Below are positions 1 through 5,304 of a stretch of DNA of 5,304 nt, one piece after another. Origin of the DNA: Bacteroidota bacterium (GTDB lineage: Bacteria; Bacteroidota; Ignavibacteria; Ignavibacteriales; Ignavibacteriaceae); the NCBI GenBank assembly GCA_021793635.1, contig JAJYSI010000272.1, forward strand, positions 1 through 5,304, given 5' to 3'. Made by a program: the position numbers and the translations under genes. How positions within the stretch are numbered: position 1 is the stretch's first letter; each line of letters starts with the position of its first letter. Below the pieces are notes generated by a model, which was given only the letters and a program-made list of their open reading frames with translations, did no database searches and was not told where the DNA came from.

Positions 1-2
1 GA

Positions 3-938
3 GTCATTGACAAAGAATTAAATTCTCTAAAAGAAGCCGCTGACTCAGATTTTATTTTCCTTTGCCTACCGACTGACCTTTCTTTGAAAGCGCTTATGGA
101 ATTAGCCCCTCTTATTAAAGATAAAACAATTATCACTGACGTTGCTGGAGTTAAAAATATCTTTGAAAAAAGATGGAAAAAGCTAAAGAGTAAAGGAATC
201 TATATCGGCGGGCATCCGATGACGGGAAAGGAACAGGGTGGTTTCCAAAATTCTGACCCGCTGTTATTTGAGAATTCTACCTATATCTTATCCGATTCAT
301 ATAAAGAGAATTCCGAACCATTGGTTGAAATAATTAAAACCCTTGGTACGCGCATCAAGTTTCTAAACCCGAAACTTCACGATATAATTGTTGCTAAAGT
401 AAGTCATTTACCGCAACTTTTAGCCGTGAATCTTGTTAATTCACTACCCAACCAGACTAAGAAAATAAATTACCTGGATTTTGCGGCCGGTGGTTTCAGA
501 GATATGACCCGGATAGCCTCAAGTAATTTTGATATTTGGAAACCGGTAGTTGAATTTAACAAAGAAAATATTCTTACAGCGATTAAAGTTATCCAGAATA
601 AATTATCGAATATAGAAAAGTCCATAAAAAAAAGAGATTGGAAGAAATTAGAAAATCTATTTGAGAACGCACGTATAAAACGAGATGAAATCCCGAAGAC
701 TAACAAAGGTTTCATAAATCCGCTTTATGATATTTATGTTTATGTTAATGACAAACCTGGAGTACTGAGTAATTTAACAACTCTACTTTTCAAAGAGGGA
801 ATAAATATCAAAGATATTGAACTGCTTAAAATAAGAGAGGGAACAGGCGGAACTTTTAGAATTTCTTTCGACTCTGAATCTGCTTCTAAAAAAGCTCAAT
901 CACTTATAGAAAAATCAGGATTTGCCGTCAAAAATTAA
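3..938 (+). CDS. tyrA: Prephenate (or arogenate) dehydrogenase with C-terminal ACT domain, 5'-truncated by the window
   Basis: Catalyses NAD(P)-dependent oxidative decarboxylation of prephenate (or arogenate) in tyrosine biosynthesis, in the cytoplasm. The frame is open from the first bases of the window, so the TTG at 84 is internal and not the start. 311 residues are visible; roughly 45-50 N-terminal residues, including the GxGxxG nucleotide-binding turn, are missing. In visible numbering, the end of the Rossmann fold reads FIFLCLPTD (18-26) and TDVAGVK (45-51). The substrate-binding motif HPMTGKEQGG is at 71-80. SHLPQ (134-138) carries the His expected to be catalytic in TyrA. The helical dimerisation half contains AAGGFRDMTRIASS (161-174). 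An ACT domain (about 242-311, with DKPGVLSNL) suggests allosteric control, probably by an aromatic amino acid, as in TyrA-ACT enzymes. It ends in TAA and is followed by a long gap, so it is probably the last gene of its own transcription unit. Family is certain; prephenate versus arogenate preference cannot be read from the sequence. Confidence 0.95.
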   Translation, partial: VIDKELNSLKEAADSDFIFLCLPTDLSLKALMELAPLIKDKTIITDVAGVKNIFEKRWKKLKSKGIYIGGHPMTGKEQGGFQNSDPLLFENSTYILSDSYKENSEPLVEIIKTLGTRIKFLNPKLHDIIVAKVSHLPQLLAVNLVNSLPNQTKKINYLDFAAGGFRDMTRIASSNFDIWKPVVEFNKENILTAIKVIQNKLSNIEKSIKKRDWKKLENLFENARIKRDEIPKTNKGFINPLYDIYVYVNDKPGVLSNLTTLLFKEGINIKDIELLKIREGTGGTFRISFDSESASKKAQSLIEKSGFAVKN

Positions 939-977
939 CTATATAAATGTACCCTATAAAGCTAAAATCCTGTTCAC

Positions 978-998
978 AATAATGGCATAACCATTATT
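978..998. terminator. Short hairpin between the tyrA stop and the minus-strand relic stop; possible weak bidirectional terminator
   Basis: AATAATGG (978-985) and CCATTATT (991-998) are perfect 8-bp inverted repeats around a 5-base loop. The hairpin lies 39 bases after the tyrA stop codon and 2 bases beyond the minus-strand stop at 1001-1003, so it sits between two converging ends. Only two of eight pairs are G-C and there is no clean T-tract on either side, so it would be a weak intrinsic terminator at best. A protein-binding site or chance in AT-rich DNA remain alternatives. Confidence 0.3.
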
Positions 999-1000
999 TA

Positions 1001-1201
1001 TCATACGCACCCACTTCCGAAATACCATATTGACTCACGCAAAATGCTGGGTAATCTTTTAGGTAAATCCCCTAACAGAGCAATCCACATATCAACGATA
1101 GGAATATTTTTTTCCCTTTGATCTTTGTTTCGCCACTCTATGGCTATCATATTTTTTGGTTTGTTTTTTTCTAATAATATGCTGCACCGCTGGTTCTTTT
1201 C
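1001..1201 (-). pseudogene. Unidentified short reading frame, probable gene relic
   Basis: On the minus strand the frame is open for 66 codons (1201 down to the TGA at 1001-1003, followed directly by TAA). The only ATG near its beginning is at 1148-1150, giving a 49-residue product that starts MIAIEWRNKDQREKN, continues through MWIALLGDLPKRLPS and ends in WYFGSGCV. The amino-acid mix (several Trp, balanced charged and hydrophobic residues) looks protein-like, unlike the stop-rich AT sequence nearby. No Shine-Dalgarno precedes the ATG. Restoring one A in the homopolymer at 1197-1200 (T-run on the + strand) would join it to an upstream open frame reading GWLNWLNEK, as expected of a frameshifted remnant. 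I do not recognise the family. It could be a transposase or other accessory gene fragment, part of a dispersed repeat, or chance. Confidence 0.3.
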
Positions 1202-1220
1202 TCATTTAGCCAATTAAGCC

Positions 1221-1345
1221 AACCGCATAGCGGCGATACATTAGTAGAGTATCAACATAAAAAAAATATTAAAGCTCCGGAGGAGCGACACATAGTCTAA
1301 ATTTTATTTGTCATACCAGAATCCCGATAGAGAATGTTTATATTA
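1221..1345. repeat. Putative dispersed intergenic repeat with two short GC-rich palindromes
   Basis: Two compact palindromes stand out from AT-rich surroundings: CCGC-ATA-GCGG (1223-1233) and GCTCC-GGA-GGAGC (1274-1286). They are about 40 bases apart and are followed by GACACATAG and, further on, by TTTGTCATACCAGAATCCCGATAG. Palindromes of this type, particularly the GCTCCGGAGGAGCGACA motif, recall dispersed intergenic repeats that I remember from Bacteroidota/Ignavibacteriota genomes. This is recollection, and only one copy is present in the window. Boundaries are approximate; the unit may extend leftward into the relic at 1001-1201 or rightward to about 1420. There is no transposase and there are no clear terminal inverted repeats. 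Confidence 0.45.
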
Positions 1346-1610
1346 TTCTTCAACCAAAATATCCCCAACTAATATTCTATTATCATTTATATAATGTCTC
1401 ATATCTCTATTAATTCAAATAAAATATACCCATAATGATAATCTAATTTCAATTATGAAAATTTACGCTTCGATTTAGGTTTTCCTGTAGTGTTTTTATT
1501 TTATATACCCCAATCTAATCACGTGAAATAATTATTTGTATCTTAATTAAAGCGTATCCTTTTAATTAGTCTTAAAATTAAATATATTCACCTCAAAATT
1601 TTAGGAAAAT

Positions 1611-2411
1611 ATGATCCCACTTAATGTTCTTTTTGTCGGTGATATTATCGGCAAACCCGGATTAAATATTGTACAAACTTGGCTACCGGGACTGATTCAA
1701 AAATATAAAGCTGATTTTGTTATTGCGAATGGGGAAAATGCAGCAGATGGTAAAGGATGTACAGAAAAAGAAGGTTCTATTCTTTTTAATTTAGGCGTTA
1801 ATGTTATTACCGGAGGAAATCATACGTGGGATAAACATCAGTCACAAGATTATCTACGCGCTGAACCGCGGGCACTCAGACCATTAAACTATCCCAAAGG
1901 AACTTACGGAAACGGTTATATTATCACGGAAACGAAGAAGGGGAAAGTTGCTGTGTTAAATTTACAGGGCAGAACTTTTATGGCTTCAATTGACTGTCCG
2001 TTTAGAATTGCCGAATGGGCTTTGGCAAAATTAAAAAATGAAACCAACATGATCTTTATCGATTTTCATGCTGAAGCAACTGCCGAAAAAATAGCAATGG
2101 GAATTTTCCTGGATGGCAAAATTACTGCGCTAGTTGGAACTCATACCCATATTCAGACAGCCGATGAAAGAATATTACCGAACGGTACCGGTTATATTAC
2201 CGATGTCGGTATGACGGGTCCTTATGAGTCCGTTATAGGTATGAAAAGTCAGGCTGCAATAAATAGGTTTATTTTTCAAACTCCTCAAAAATATGAAACA
2301 GCAGAAAATGATGTTCATCTGAGTGCGATGTATTTCAAGATTGATACTGAGACGGGAAAAACAATTGAGATTGAAAGAATAACTTTTCCCGAATTCGTAA
2401 AAAAGATTTAA
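1611..2411 (+). CDS. ymdB: YmdB-family metallophosphoesterase (predicted 2',3'-cyclic-nucleotide 2'-phosphodiesterase)
   Basis: A 266-residue cytoplasmic di-metal phosphoesterase of the TIGR00282/YmdB family. Bacillus YmdB is about 264 residues, hydrolyses cyclic nucleotides and influences multicellular behaviour; the role here is unknown. All expected metal and active-site residues are visible: D11 in FVGDIIGKPG, E42 and N43 in NGENAADGKG, N70 and H71 in GGNHTWDKHQ, H153 in DFHAEATAEK, and H178 and H180 in GTHTHIQTADERILP. The family signature YITDVGMTGPYESVIGM follows at about 195-211. The start is well fixed: an in-frame TAG lies at 1602-1604, and AGGA (1603-1606) is placed four bases before the ATG. 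There is no signal peptide or membrane segment. It is the first gene of the probable operon, 5 bases ahead of the methyltransferase. The family is very secure; the substrate is inferred from the Bacillus enzyme. Confidence 0.93.
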   Translation: MIPLNVLFVGDIIGKPGLNIVQTWLPGLIQKYKADFVIANGENAADGKGCTEKEGSILFNLGVNVITGGNHTWDKHQSQDYLRAEPRALRPLNYPKGTYGNGYIITETKKGKVAVLNLQGRTFMASIDCPFRIAEWALAKLKNETNMIFIDFHAEATAEKIAMGIFLDGKITALVGTHTHIQTADERILPNGTGYITDVGMTGPYESVIGMKSQAAINRFIFQTPQKYETAENDVHLSAMYFKIDTETGKTIEIERITFPEFVKKI

Positions 2412-2416
2412 CTTTC

Positions 2417-3406
2417 ATGCAAAACTTTCCGCTACCTAGAATTGATTCAGATGAAGAATTACAGCAACTTTTACTACCTTATTGTAGATTAAAAAAAGGT
2501 GATCTTTGGATTGACCCAACTGGCAAACATAAAATCGGCTGCCTTGACGCCGGAAATGCTTCTGAAATAAACCAACTCATGAATGGGGAGTCTGCCTCGC
2601 TTGCTGTGCAAGATCCTCCCTATAATTTTGTCGCTTTTGAAGAAATGGAAGAGAAAAGATTTGTCGCCTGGTGCGTGAATTGGGTTAAAAATTCCTTTGA
2701 TTCATTAAGCGAAAATTCCTCCTTTTACGTTTGGCTTGGCGCTGATCAGAAAAATCATCTTCAACCGCTTCCCGATTTTATTCTAATGATGCAAAATAGC
2801 GGCTTTCATTCCCGTAGCTTTATCACTATGCGAAACCAGCGAGGTTACGGCACTCAAAAAAATTGGATGTCTGTTCGCCAAGAGCTTTTATACTATACAA
2901 AGGGAAATCCGGTATTTAATGTTAATGCAGAGTACACAGATATTCCTAAAATATTAAAAGGTTATTATAAAGTAGTCGACGGAAAAGTAACTGAAAATTC
3001 AGAAAGAAGTAAATCTGAATTTATTCGTGCAGGAAATGTCTGGGTTGACATTCAACAGGTGTTTTATAGGATGGAAGAAAATGTTAATGGCTGTTATGCT
3101 CAAAAACCTCTCAAAGCTATCGAAAGAATAATAAATGCGAGTAGTGATCAAAATGATATAGTCCTGGATTTGTTTTCGCATTCCGGAACAACATTATTAG
3201 CGGCAGAAATCAATAATAGAAGATGCTATACATCTGATTTAAACCCTGTATTCTGTGAAATTACTCTGCGTCGCCTGGAAAATTATAGGAGCAATGGTAA
3301 GACCGGTTGGCAGAATTCTAATCCATTTGCCAAAGAAATTTTAGAAGATAAAAAGTTAAAAGAATATTTGGATAGCTGTTTAGATTTGAATTCAAATAAT
3401 CATTAA
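2417..3406 (+). CDS. Orphan site-specific DNA methyltransferase (N6-adenine or N4-cytosine, beta-type motif order)
   Basis: A 329-residue SAM-dependent DNA amino-methyltransferase. The catalytic motif IV, DPPY, is at 66-69 (VQDPPYNF). The SAM-binding side comes at the C-terminus: QKPLKAIERII (229-239, motif X-like), LDLFSHSGTTLLAAE (250-264, motif I) and SDLNPVFCEITLRRLE (273-288). DPPY before the FxGxG-type motif is the beta-class order. Motif I reads FSHSG, with His replacing the Gly/Ala usual in FxGxG. The segment at about 140-225, with RGYGTQKNW, RQELLYYTKG and AGNVWVDIQQVFYRMEE, probably includes target recognition; the recognition sequence cannot be predicted. DPPY fits either adenine-N6 or cytosine-N4 methylation. 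No restriction enzyme, specificity subunit or helicase lies nearby, so it is solitary within the window. It starts 5 bases after the ymdB stop without a clear Shine-Dalgarno (only AAAAAAGA), suggesting coupling to ymdB translation. It may be regulatory or protective rather than half of a restriction system. Confidence 0.88.
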   Translation: MQNFPLPRIDSDEELQQLLLPYCRLKKGDLWIDPTGKHKIGCLDAGNASEINQLMNGESASLAVQDPPYNFVAFEEMEEKRFVAWCVNWVKNSFDSLSENSSFYVWLGADQKNHLQPLPDFILMMQNSGFHSRSFITMRNQRGYGTQKNWMSVRQELLYYTKGNPVFNVNAEYTDIPKILKGYYKVVDGKVTENSERSKSEFIRAGNVWVDIQQVFYRMEENVNGCYAQKPLKAIERIINASSDQNDIVLDLFSHSGTTLLAAEINNRRCYTSDLNPVFCEITLRRLENYRSNGKTGWQNSNPFAKEILEDKKLKEYLDSCLDLNSNNH

Positions 3407-3440
3407 ATTTGTTTATAAAAATTATCAACGAAAAGAATAA

Positions 3441-4319
3441 ATGATTTTAATTGACGGTAAAAAAACTGCCTCTGAAATTAGAAGTGAACTAAAAATTGAA
3501 ATTTCAAAGCTTGCCCAATTAGGGAAAAACATTCCCGGGTTAGTAGCAATATTGGTTGGCGAAAGTCCTGCATCGGAAATTTATGTGCGTAGTAAAGCAA
3601 AAGCTTGCGAGGAGATTGGAATGAGGAGCAAGGTCGAAAAGCTGAGCGCAAACATTGATGAAGAGGAGCTTCTTGCTCTGGTGAGGAAATATAATAACGA
3701 TAATAATTACCACGGAATCTTGGTGCAACTTCCGCTCCCGAAGCATATCAGCGAAGATAAAGTTATTGAAACAATTTCTCCCAAAAAAGACGTCGACGGC
3801 TTTCATCCTATAAGCATTGGCAATTTGGTAATCGGGAAAGATACTTTTGTCTCATGCACTCCTGCTGGCATACAGGAGCTCTTAACGAGATATAAAATTG
3901 AAACAAAAGGAAAGCATGTTGTCGTATTAGGGAGAAGCAATATTGTCGGCAAGCCAATCGCTAATATTATGCTTCAAAAAAAAGAGGGAGCTAATTCTAT
4001 CGTTACTATTTGCCATTCGGCAACAAAAAATATTTCCTTTTATACCCGGCAAGCAGATATTCTAATCGCTGCAATCGGCAGCCCAAATTTTGTTAAATCT
4101 GATATGGTTAAAGAAGGAGTAGTTGTAATTGATGTGGGTATAAATCGTGTCGAAGATAAAAATTCTAAGAAAGGTTATAGAGTTGTTGGGGATGTTGAAT
4201 TTGATTCGGTCGCTCCGTTGACATCTTTTATTACCCCAGTTCCTGGAGGTGTTGGACCTATGACTATTGCCATGCTTCTAAAAAATACTTTTAAAGCCTA
4301 TATGAAAATTGGAGGGTAA
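3441..4319 (+). CDS. folD: Bifunctional methylenetetrahydrofolate dehydrogenase / methenyltetrahydrofolate cyclohydrolase
   Basis: Interconverts 5,10-methylene-, 5,10-methenyl- and 10-formyl-tetrahydrofolate with NADP, supplying one-carbon units for purines, thymidylate and formyl-Met; cytosolic homodimer. At 292 residues it is full length for FolD (about 280-300). The N-terminal catalytic domain has ESPASEIYVRSK (41-52) with the active-site Tyr48 and Lys52, VQLPLP (95-100) with Gln96, and KKDVDGFHP (115-123) with Asp119. The Rossmann domain has VVLGRSNIVGKP (161-172), TICHSATKN (189-197) and VVIDVGIN (228-235). The closing signature PVPGGVGPMT is at 266-275. All family-defining residues are present. 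An in-frame TAA (3438-3440) immediately precedes the ATG, so no longer start is possible. Upstream there is only a weak purine stretch (GAAAAGAA, about 3430-3437) as ribosome-binding site. The gene lies 34 bases after the methyltransferase with no evident terminator between. Confidence 0.97.
   Translation: MILIDGKKTASEIRSELKIEISKLAQLGKNIPGLVAILVGESPASEIYVRSKAKACEEIGMRSKVEKLSANIDEEELLALVRKYNNDNNYHGILVQLPLPKHISEDKVIETISPKKDVDGFHPISIGNLVIGKDTFVSCTPAGIQELLTRYKIETKGKHVVVLGRSNIVGKPIANIMLQKKEGANSIVTICHSATKNISFYTRQADILIAAIGSPNFVKSDMVKEGVVVIDVGINRVEDKNSKKGYRVVGDVEFDSVAPLTSFITPVPGGVGPMTIAMLLKNTFKAYMKIGG
4311..4316 (+). promoter_or_regulatory. Shine-Dalgarno of deoC, embedded in the 3' end of folD
   Basis: GGAGGG lies within the last codons of folD (encoding the C-terminal Gly-Gly), three bases (the folD TAA) before the deoC ATG at 4320. 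It is the strongest ribosome-binding site in the window. It supports the ATG at 4320 as the true deoC start, despite the long N-terminal arm this gives. The placement implies translational coupling of folD and deoC. Confidence 0.7.
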
Positions 4320-5156
4320 ATGGAAAATGAATCAAAATATCAACAAACATCTTTTACGGATGTGGAAAAAATTTATTTGGAGTTCATAGGCTCGGATGAA
4401 AATTTCTTAAAGTGGCTTTCGACTAATAGTACTGAATTCCTTATTGATAAAAATTCACAACAAGTTTTCTCAGACCACAAATCAAAATATGTACCTCTTA
4501 CAAATTCCGTTTTGGCAAAAGCTATAGATCATACTTTGTTAAAACCGGATGCTACTCTTAAGGAAATTCAAACCCTTTGTTCGGAAGCGAAACAATTTCA
4601 GTTTGCTTCTGTTTGTATAAATCCTTGTTTTGTGGACTTCTGTTCGCATGAATTAGCTGGATCGAGCGTTAAAGTCTGTACTGTTATTGGTTTTCCACTT
4701 GGCGCAAATATAACTTCCATAAAGAGAAAAGAAGCTGAAACTGCTATTGAAGCAGGCGCTCAGGAAGTTGATATGGTAATCAATATTAGCAATCTTAAGA
4801 GCAAAAATTACGATTATGTATTTAAAGATATAGCTGAAGTAGTCTATGCTGCAAAAACTAAAAATGTTTTAATCAAGGTTATAATTGAAACTGCTTTACT
4901 TTCTGATGATGAAAAAATCAAAGCTTGTATGATCTCAAAAAAAGCAGGAGCTGACTTTGTCAAAACTTCTACCGGATTTAGCAAAGGGGGAGCAACTGTT
5001 CACGATGTTGCCTTGATGAAATTTGTCGTGGGAAATCTTCTCGGCGTAAAAGCTTCGGGCGGTATTAAAAATCGTGAAGATGCAATTTCAATGCTAATGA
5101 ACGGCGCCTCAAGAATCGGAACAAGTTCCGGATTAAAAATAGTTAACAATTCTTAA
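4320..5156 (+). CDS. deoC: Deoxyribose-phosphate aldolase with N-terminal extension
   Basis: Class I aldolase that reversibly splits 2-deoxyribose-5-phosphate into glyceraldehyde-3-phosphate and acetaldehyde, closing deoxynucleoside catabolism; cytosolic TIM barrel. The protein has 278 residues. The barrel starts at IDHTLLKP (69-76) and continues with [12 protein letters not shown] (119-130). Asp151 in EVDMVIN, the Schiff-base Lys186 in LIKVIIET, and the relay Lys215 in [11 protein letters not shown] match the E. coli D102/K167/K201 set. VKASGGIK (243-250) and [10 protein letters not shown] (262-271) form the phosphate-binding end. About 60 residues precede the barrel, which begins near residue 10 in the short (about 220 aa) bacterial form. 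This arm is rich in charged, Ser and Asn residues (e.g. [14 protein letters not shown]) and I recognise no domain in it. The start is supported by GGAGGG in the folD end. The gene abuts folD with no spacer and is probably the last of the operon. Confidence 0.95.
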   Translation: MENESKYQQTSFTDVEKIYLEFIGSDENFLKWLSTNSTEFLIDKNSQQVFSDHKSKYVPLTNSVLAKAIDHTLLKPDATLKEIQTLCSEAKQFQFASVCINPCFVDFCSHELAGSSVKVCTVIGFPLGANITSIKRKEAETAIEAGAQEVDMVINISNLKSKNYDYVFKDIAEVVYAAKTKNVLIKVIIETALLSDDEKIKACMISKKAGADFVKTSTGFSKGGATVHDVALMKFVVGNLLGVKASGGIKNREDAISMLMNGASRIGTSSGLKIVNNS

Positions 5157-5273
5157 CATATTATTTTATAAATCTGTTGTTGTGTGATTTCCAAATTTGA
5201 TCTAGTGTTAAGAGAATAATAAAATGATGATCATAAAAATAATATTTTGAAATTGCTATTTAGGATTAAGTAG
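5157..5273. other. Short AT-rich spacer after deoC
   Basis: No coding frame, RNA gene or convincing terminator is visible. The only structural features are an 8-bp palindrome, ATGATCAT (5227-5234), and generally A/T-rich sequence. A promoter for a following gene could lie here, but no -35/-10 pair stands out. Confidence 0.5.
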
Positions 5274-5304
5274 ATGGTCTTGGATGTTATCCTTATAAAA
5301 ACCG
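5274..5304 (+). CDS. Possible start of a next gene, cut by the window end
   Basis: An ATG at 5274 opens a frame of ten codons to the window edge, reading MVLDVILIKT. An AGGA (5262-5265) lies eight bases upstream, a good spacing, and an in-frame TAG (5271-5273) directly precedes the ATG. The hydrophobic beginning would fit an N-terminal membrane segment, but ten residues cannot identify a family, and it may be chance. Confidence 0.3.
   Translation, partial: MVLDVILIKT

Larger units (their letters stand above)
939..1610. other. 672-base intergenic region without an intact gene
   Basis: Every frame on both strands is broken by frequent stops, apart from the minus-strand relic described separately. 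The left third (about 940-1240) is of mixed composition and contains the hairpin and the relic. The middle (about 1221-1345) contains two GC-rich palindromes. The right part (about 1346-1610) is very AT-rich with many stops. It includes CACGTG (1520-1525) directly abutting the 12-bp palindrome AAATAATTATTT (1526-1537). A promoter for the downstream operon must lie here or further upstream. The best sigma70-like candidate is TTTTAA (1560-1565), 17 bases, TATATT (1583-1588), but its -35 is poor. No tRNA, riboswitch or CRISPR array was recognised. Confidence 0.7.

Noticed and set aside
84..86. TTG as start codon of tyrA
   Set aside because: The frame is open to the window edge and the upstream codons encode the conserved Rossmann strand FIFLCLPTD, so the gene begins before the window.
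470..715. Minus-strand open frame of 81 codons inside tyrA
   Set aside because: It overlaps the conserved catalytic part of tyrA, and its Phe/Ser-rich product is typical of the antisense of an AT-rich gene.
1526..1550. Palindromes AAATAATTATTT and TTAATTAA upstream of ymdB as operators
   Set aside because: Pure A/T palindromes are expected by chance in such AT-rich DNA, and there is no repeat spacing or second copy to support an operator.
1560..1588. Sigma70-type promoter TTTTAA-17-TATATT for the ymdB operon
   Set aside because: The -35 matches only three of six consensus bases, and AT-rich sequence produces TATATT often; kept only as a candidate within the intergenic entry.
939..1610. CRISPR array, tRNA or riboswitch in the long intergenic region
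   Set aside because: There are no regularly spaced direct repeats, no cloverleaf with T-loop consensus and no recognised riboswitch core.
2999..3181. Minus-strand open frame of 60 codons inside the methyltransferase
   Set aside because: It is antisense to conserved methyltransferase motifs, with no ribosome-binding site or recognisable protein.
3540..3806. Minus-strand open frame of 88 codons inside folD
   Set aside because: It is antisense to the FolD active-site region; the sequence is explained by folD.

Overview
The window is AT-rich, with compact, co-directional bacterial housekeeping genes, all on the + strand. Codon choice leans to A/T, Shine-Dalgarno signals are mostly weak, and the gene set (TyrA with an ACT domain, a YmdB-type phosphoesterase, FolD, DeoC with a long N-terminal arm) suggests a low-GC member of the Bacteroidota/Ignavibacteriota (FCB) group. 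That placement is an inference from overall appearance and remembered gene context, not from a marker gene.

Layout: (1) 3-938, the 3' part of a prephenate/arogenate dehydrogenase gene (tyrA) whose NAD-binding N-terminus lies outside the window. (2) 939-1610, a 672-base stretch without an intact gene. It holds an 8-bp-stem hairpin (978-998), a short minus-strand reading frame that looks like a gene relic (1001-1201), a GC-richer segment with two short palindromes resembling a dispersed repeat (about 1221-1345), and a very AT-rich leader before the next gene. (3) 1611-5156, a probable four-gene operon: ymdB-family phosphoesterase, an orphan DNA methyltransferase 5 bases downstream, folD after 34 bases, and deoC directly abutting folD. 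(4) 5157-5304, a spacer that may contain the first ten codons of another gene, from 5274.

Functionally, tyrA makes the tyrosine precursor. FolD interconverts one-carbon folates for purine, thymidylate and formyl-Met synthesis. DeoC splits deoxyribose-5-phosphate from deoxynucleoside salvage, and the YmdB homologue hydrolyses cyclic nucleotides. The operon therefore has a loose nucleotide/one-carbon theme. The DNA methyltransferase is the outsider: it has no restriction partner in view, yet is packed inside the operon.

No strong case for an entirely new system can be made here. The parts most worth a second look are the orphan methyltransferase with its variant SAM motif, the repeat-like intergenic segment with the adjacent relic, and the same-frame UAA-AUG junction of folD and deoC.
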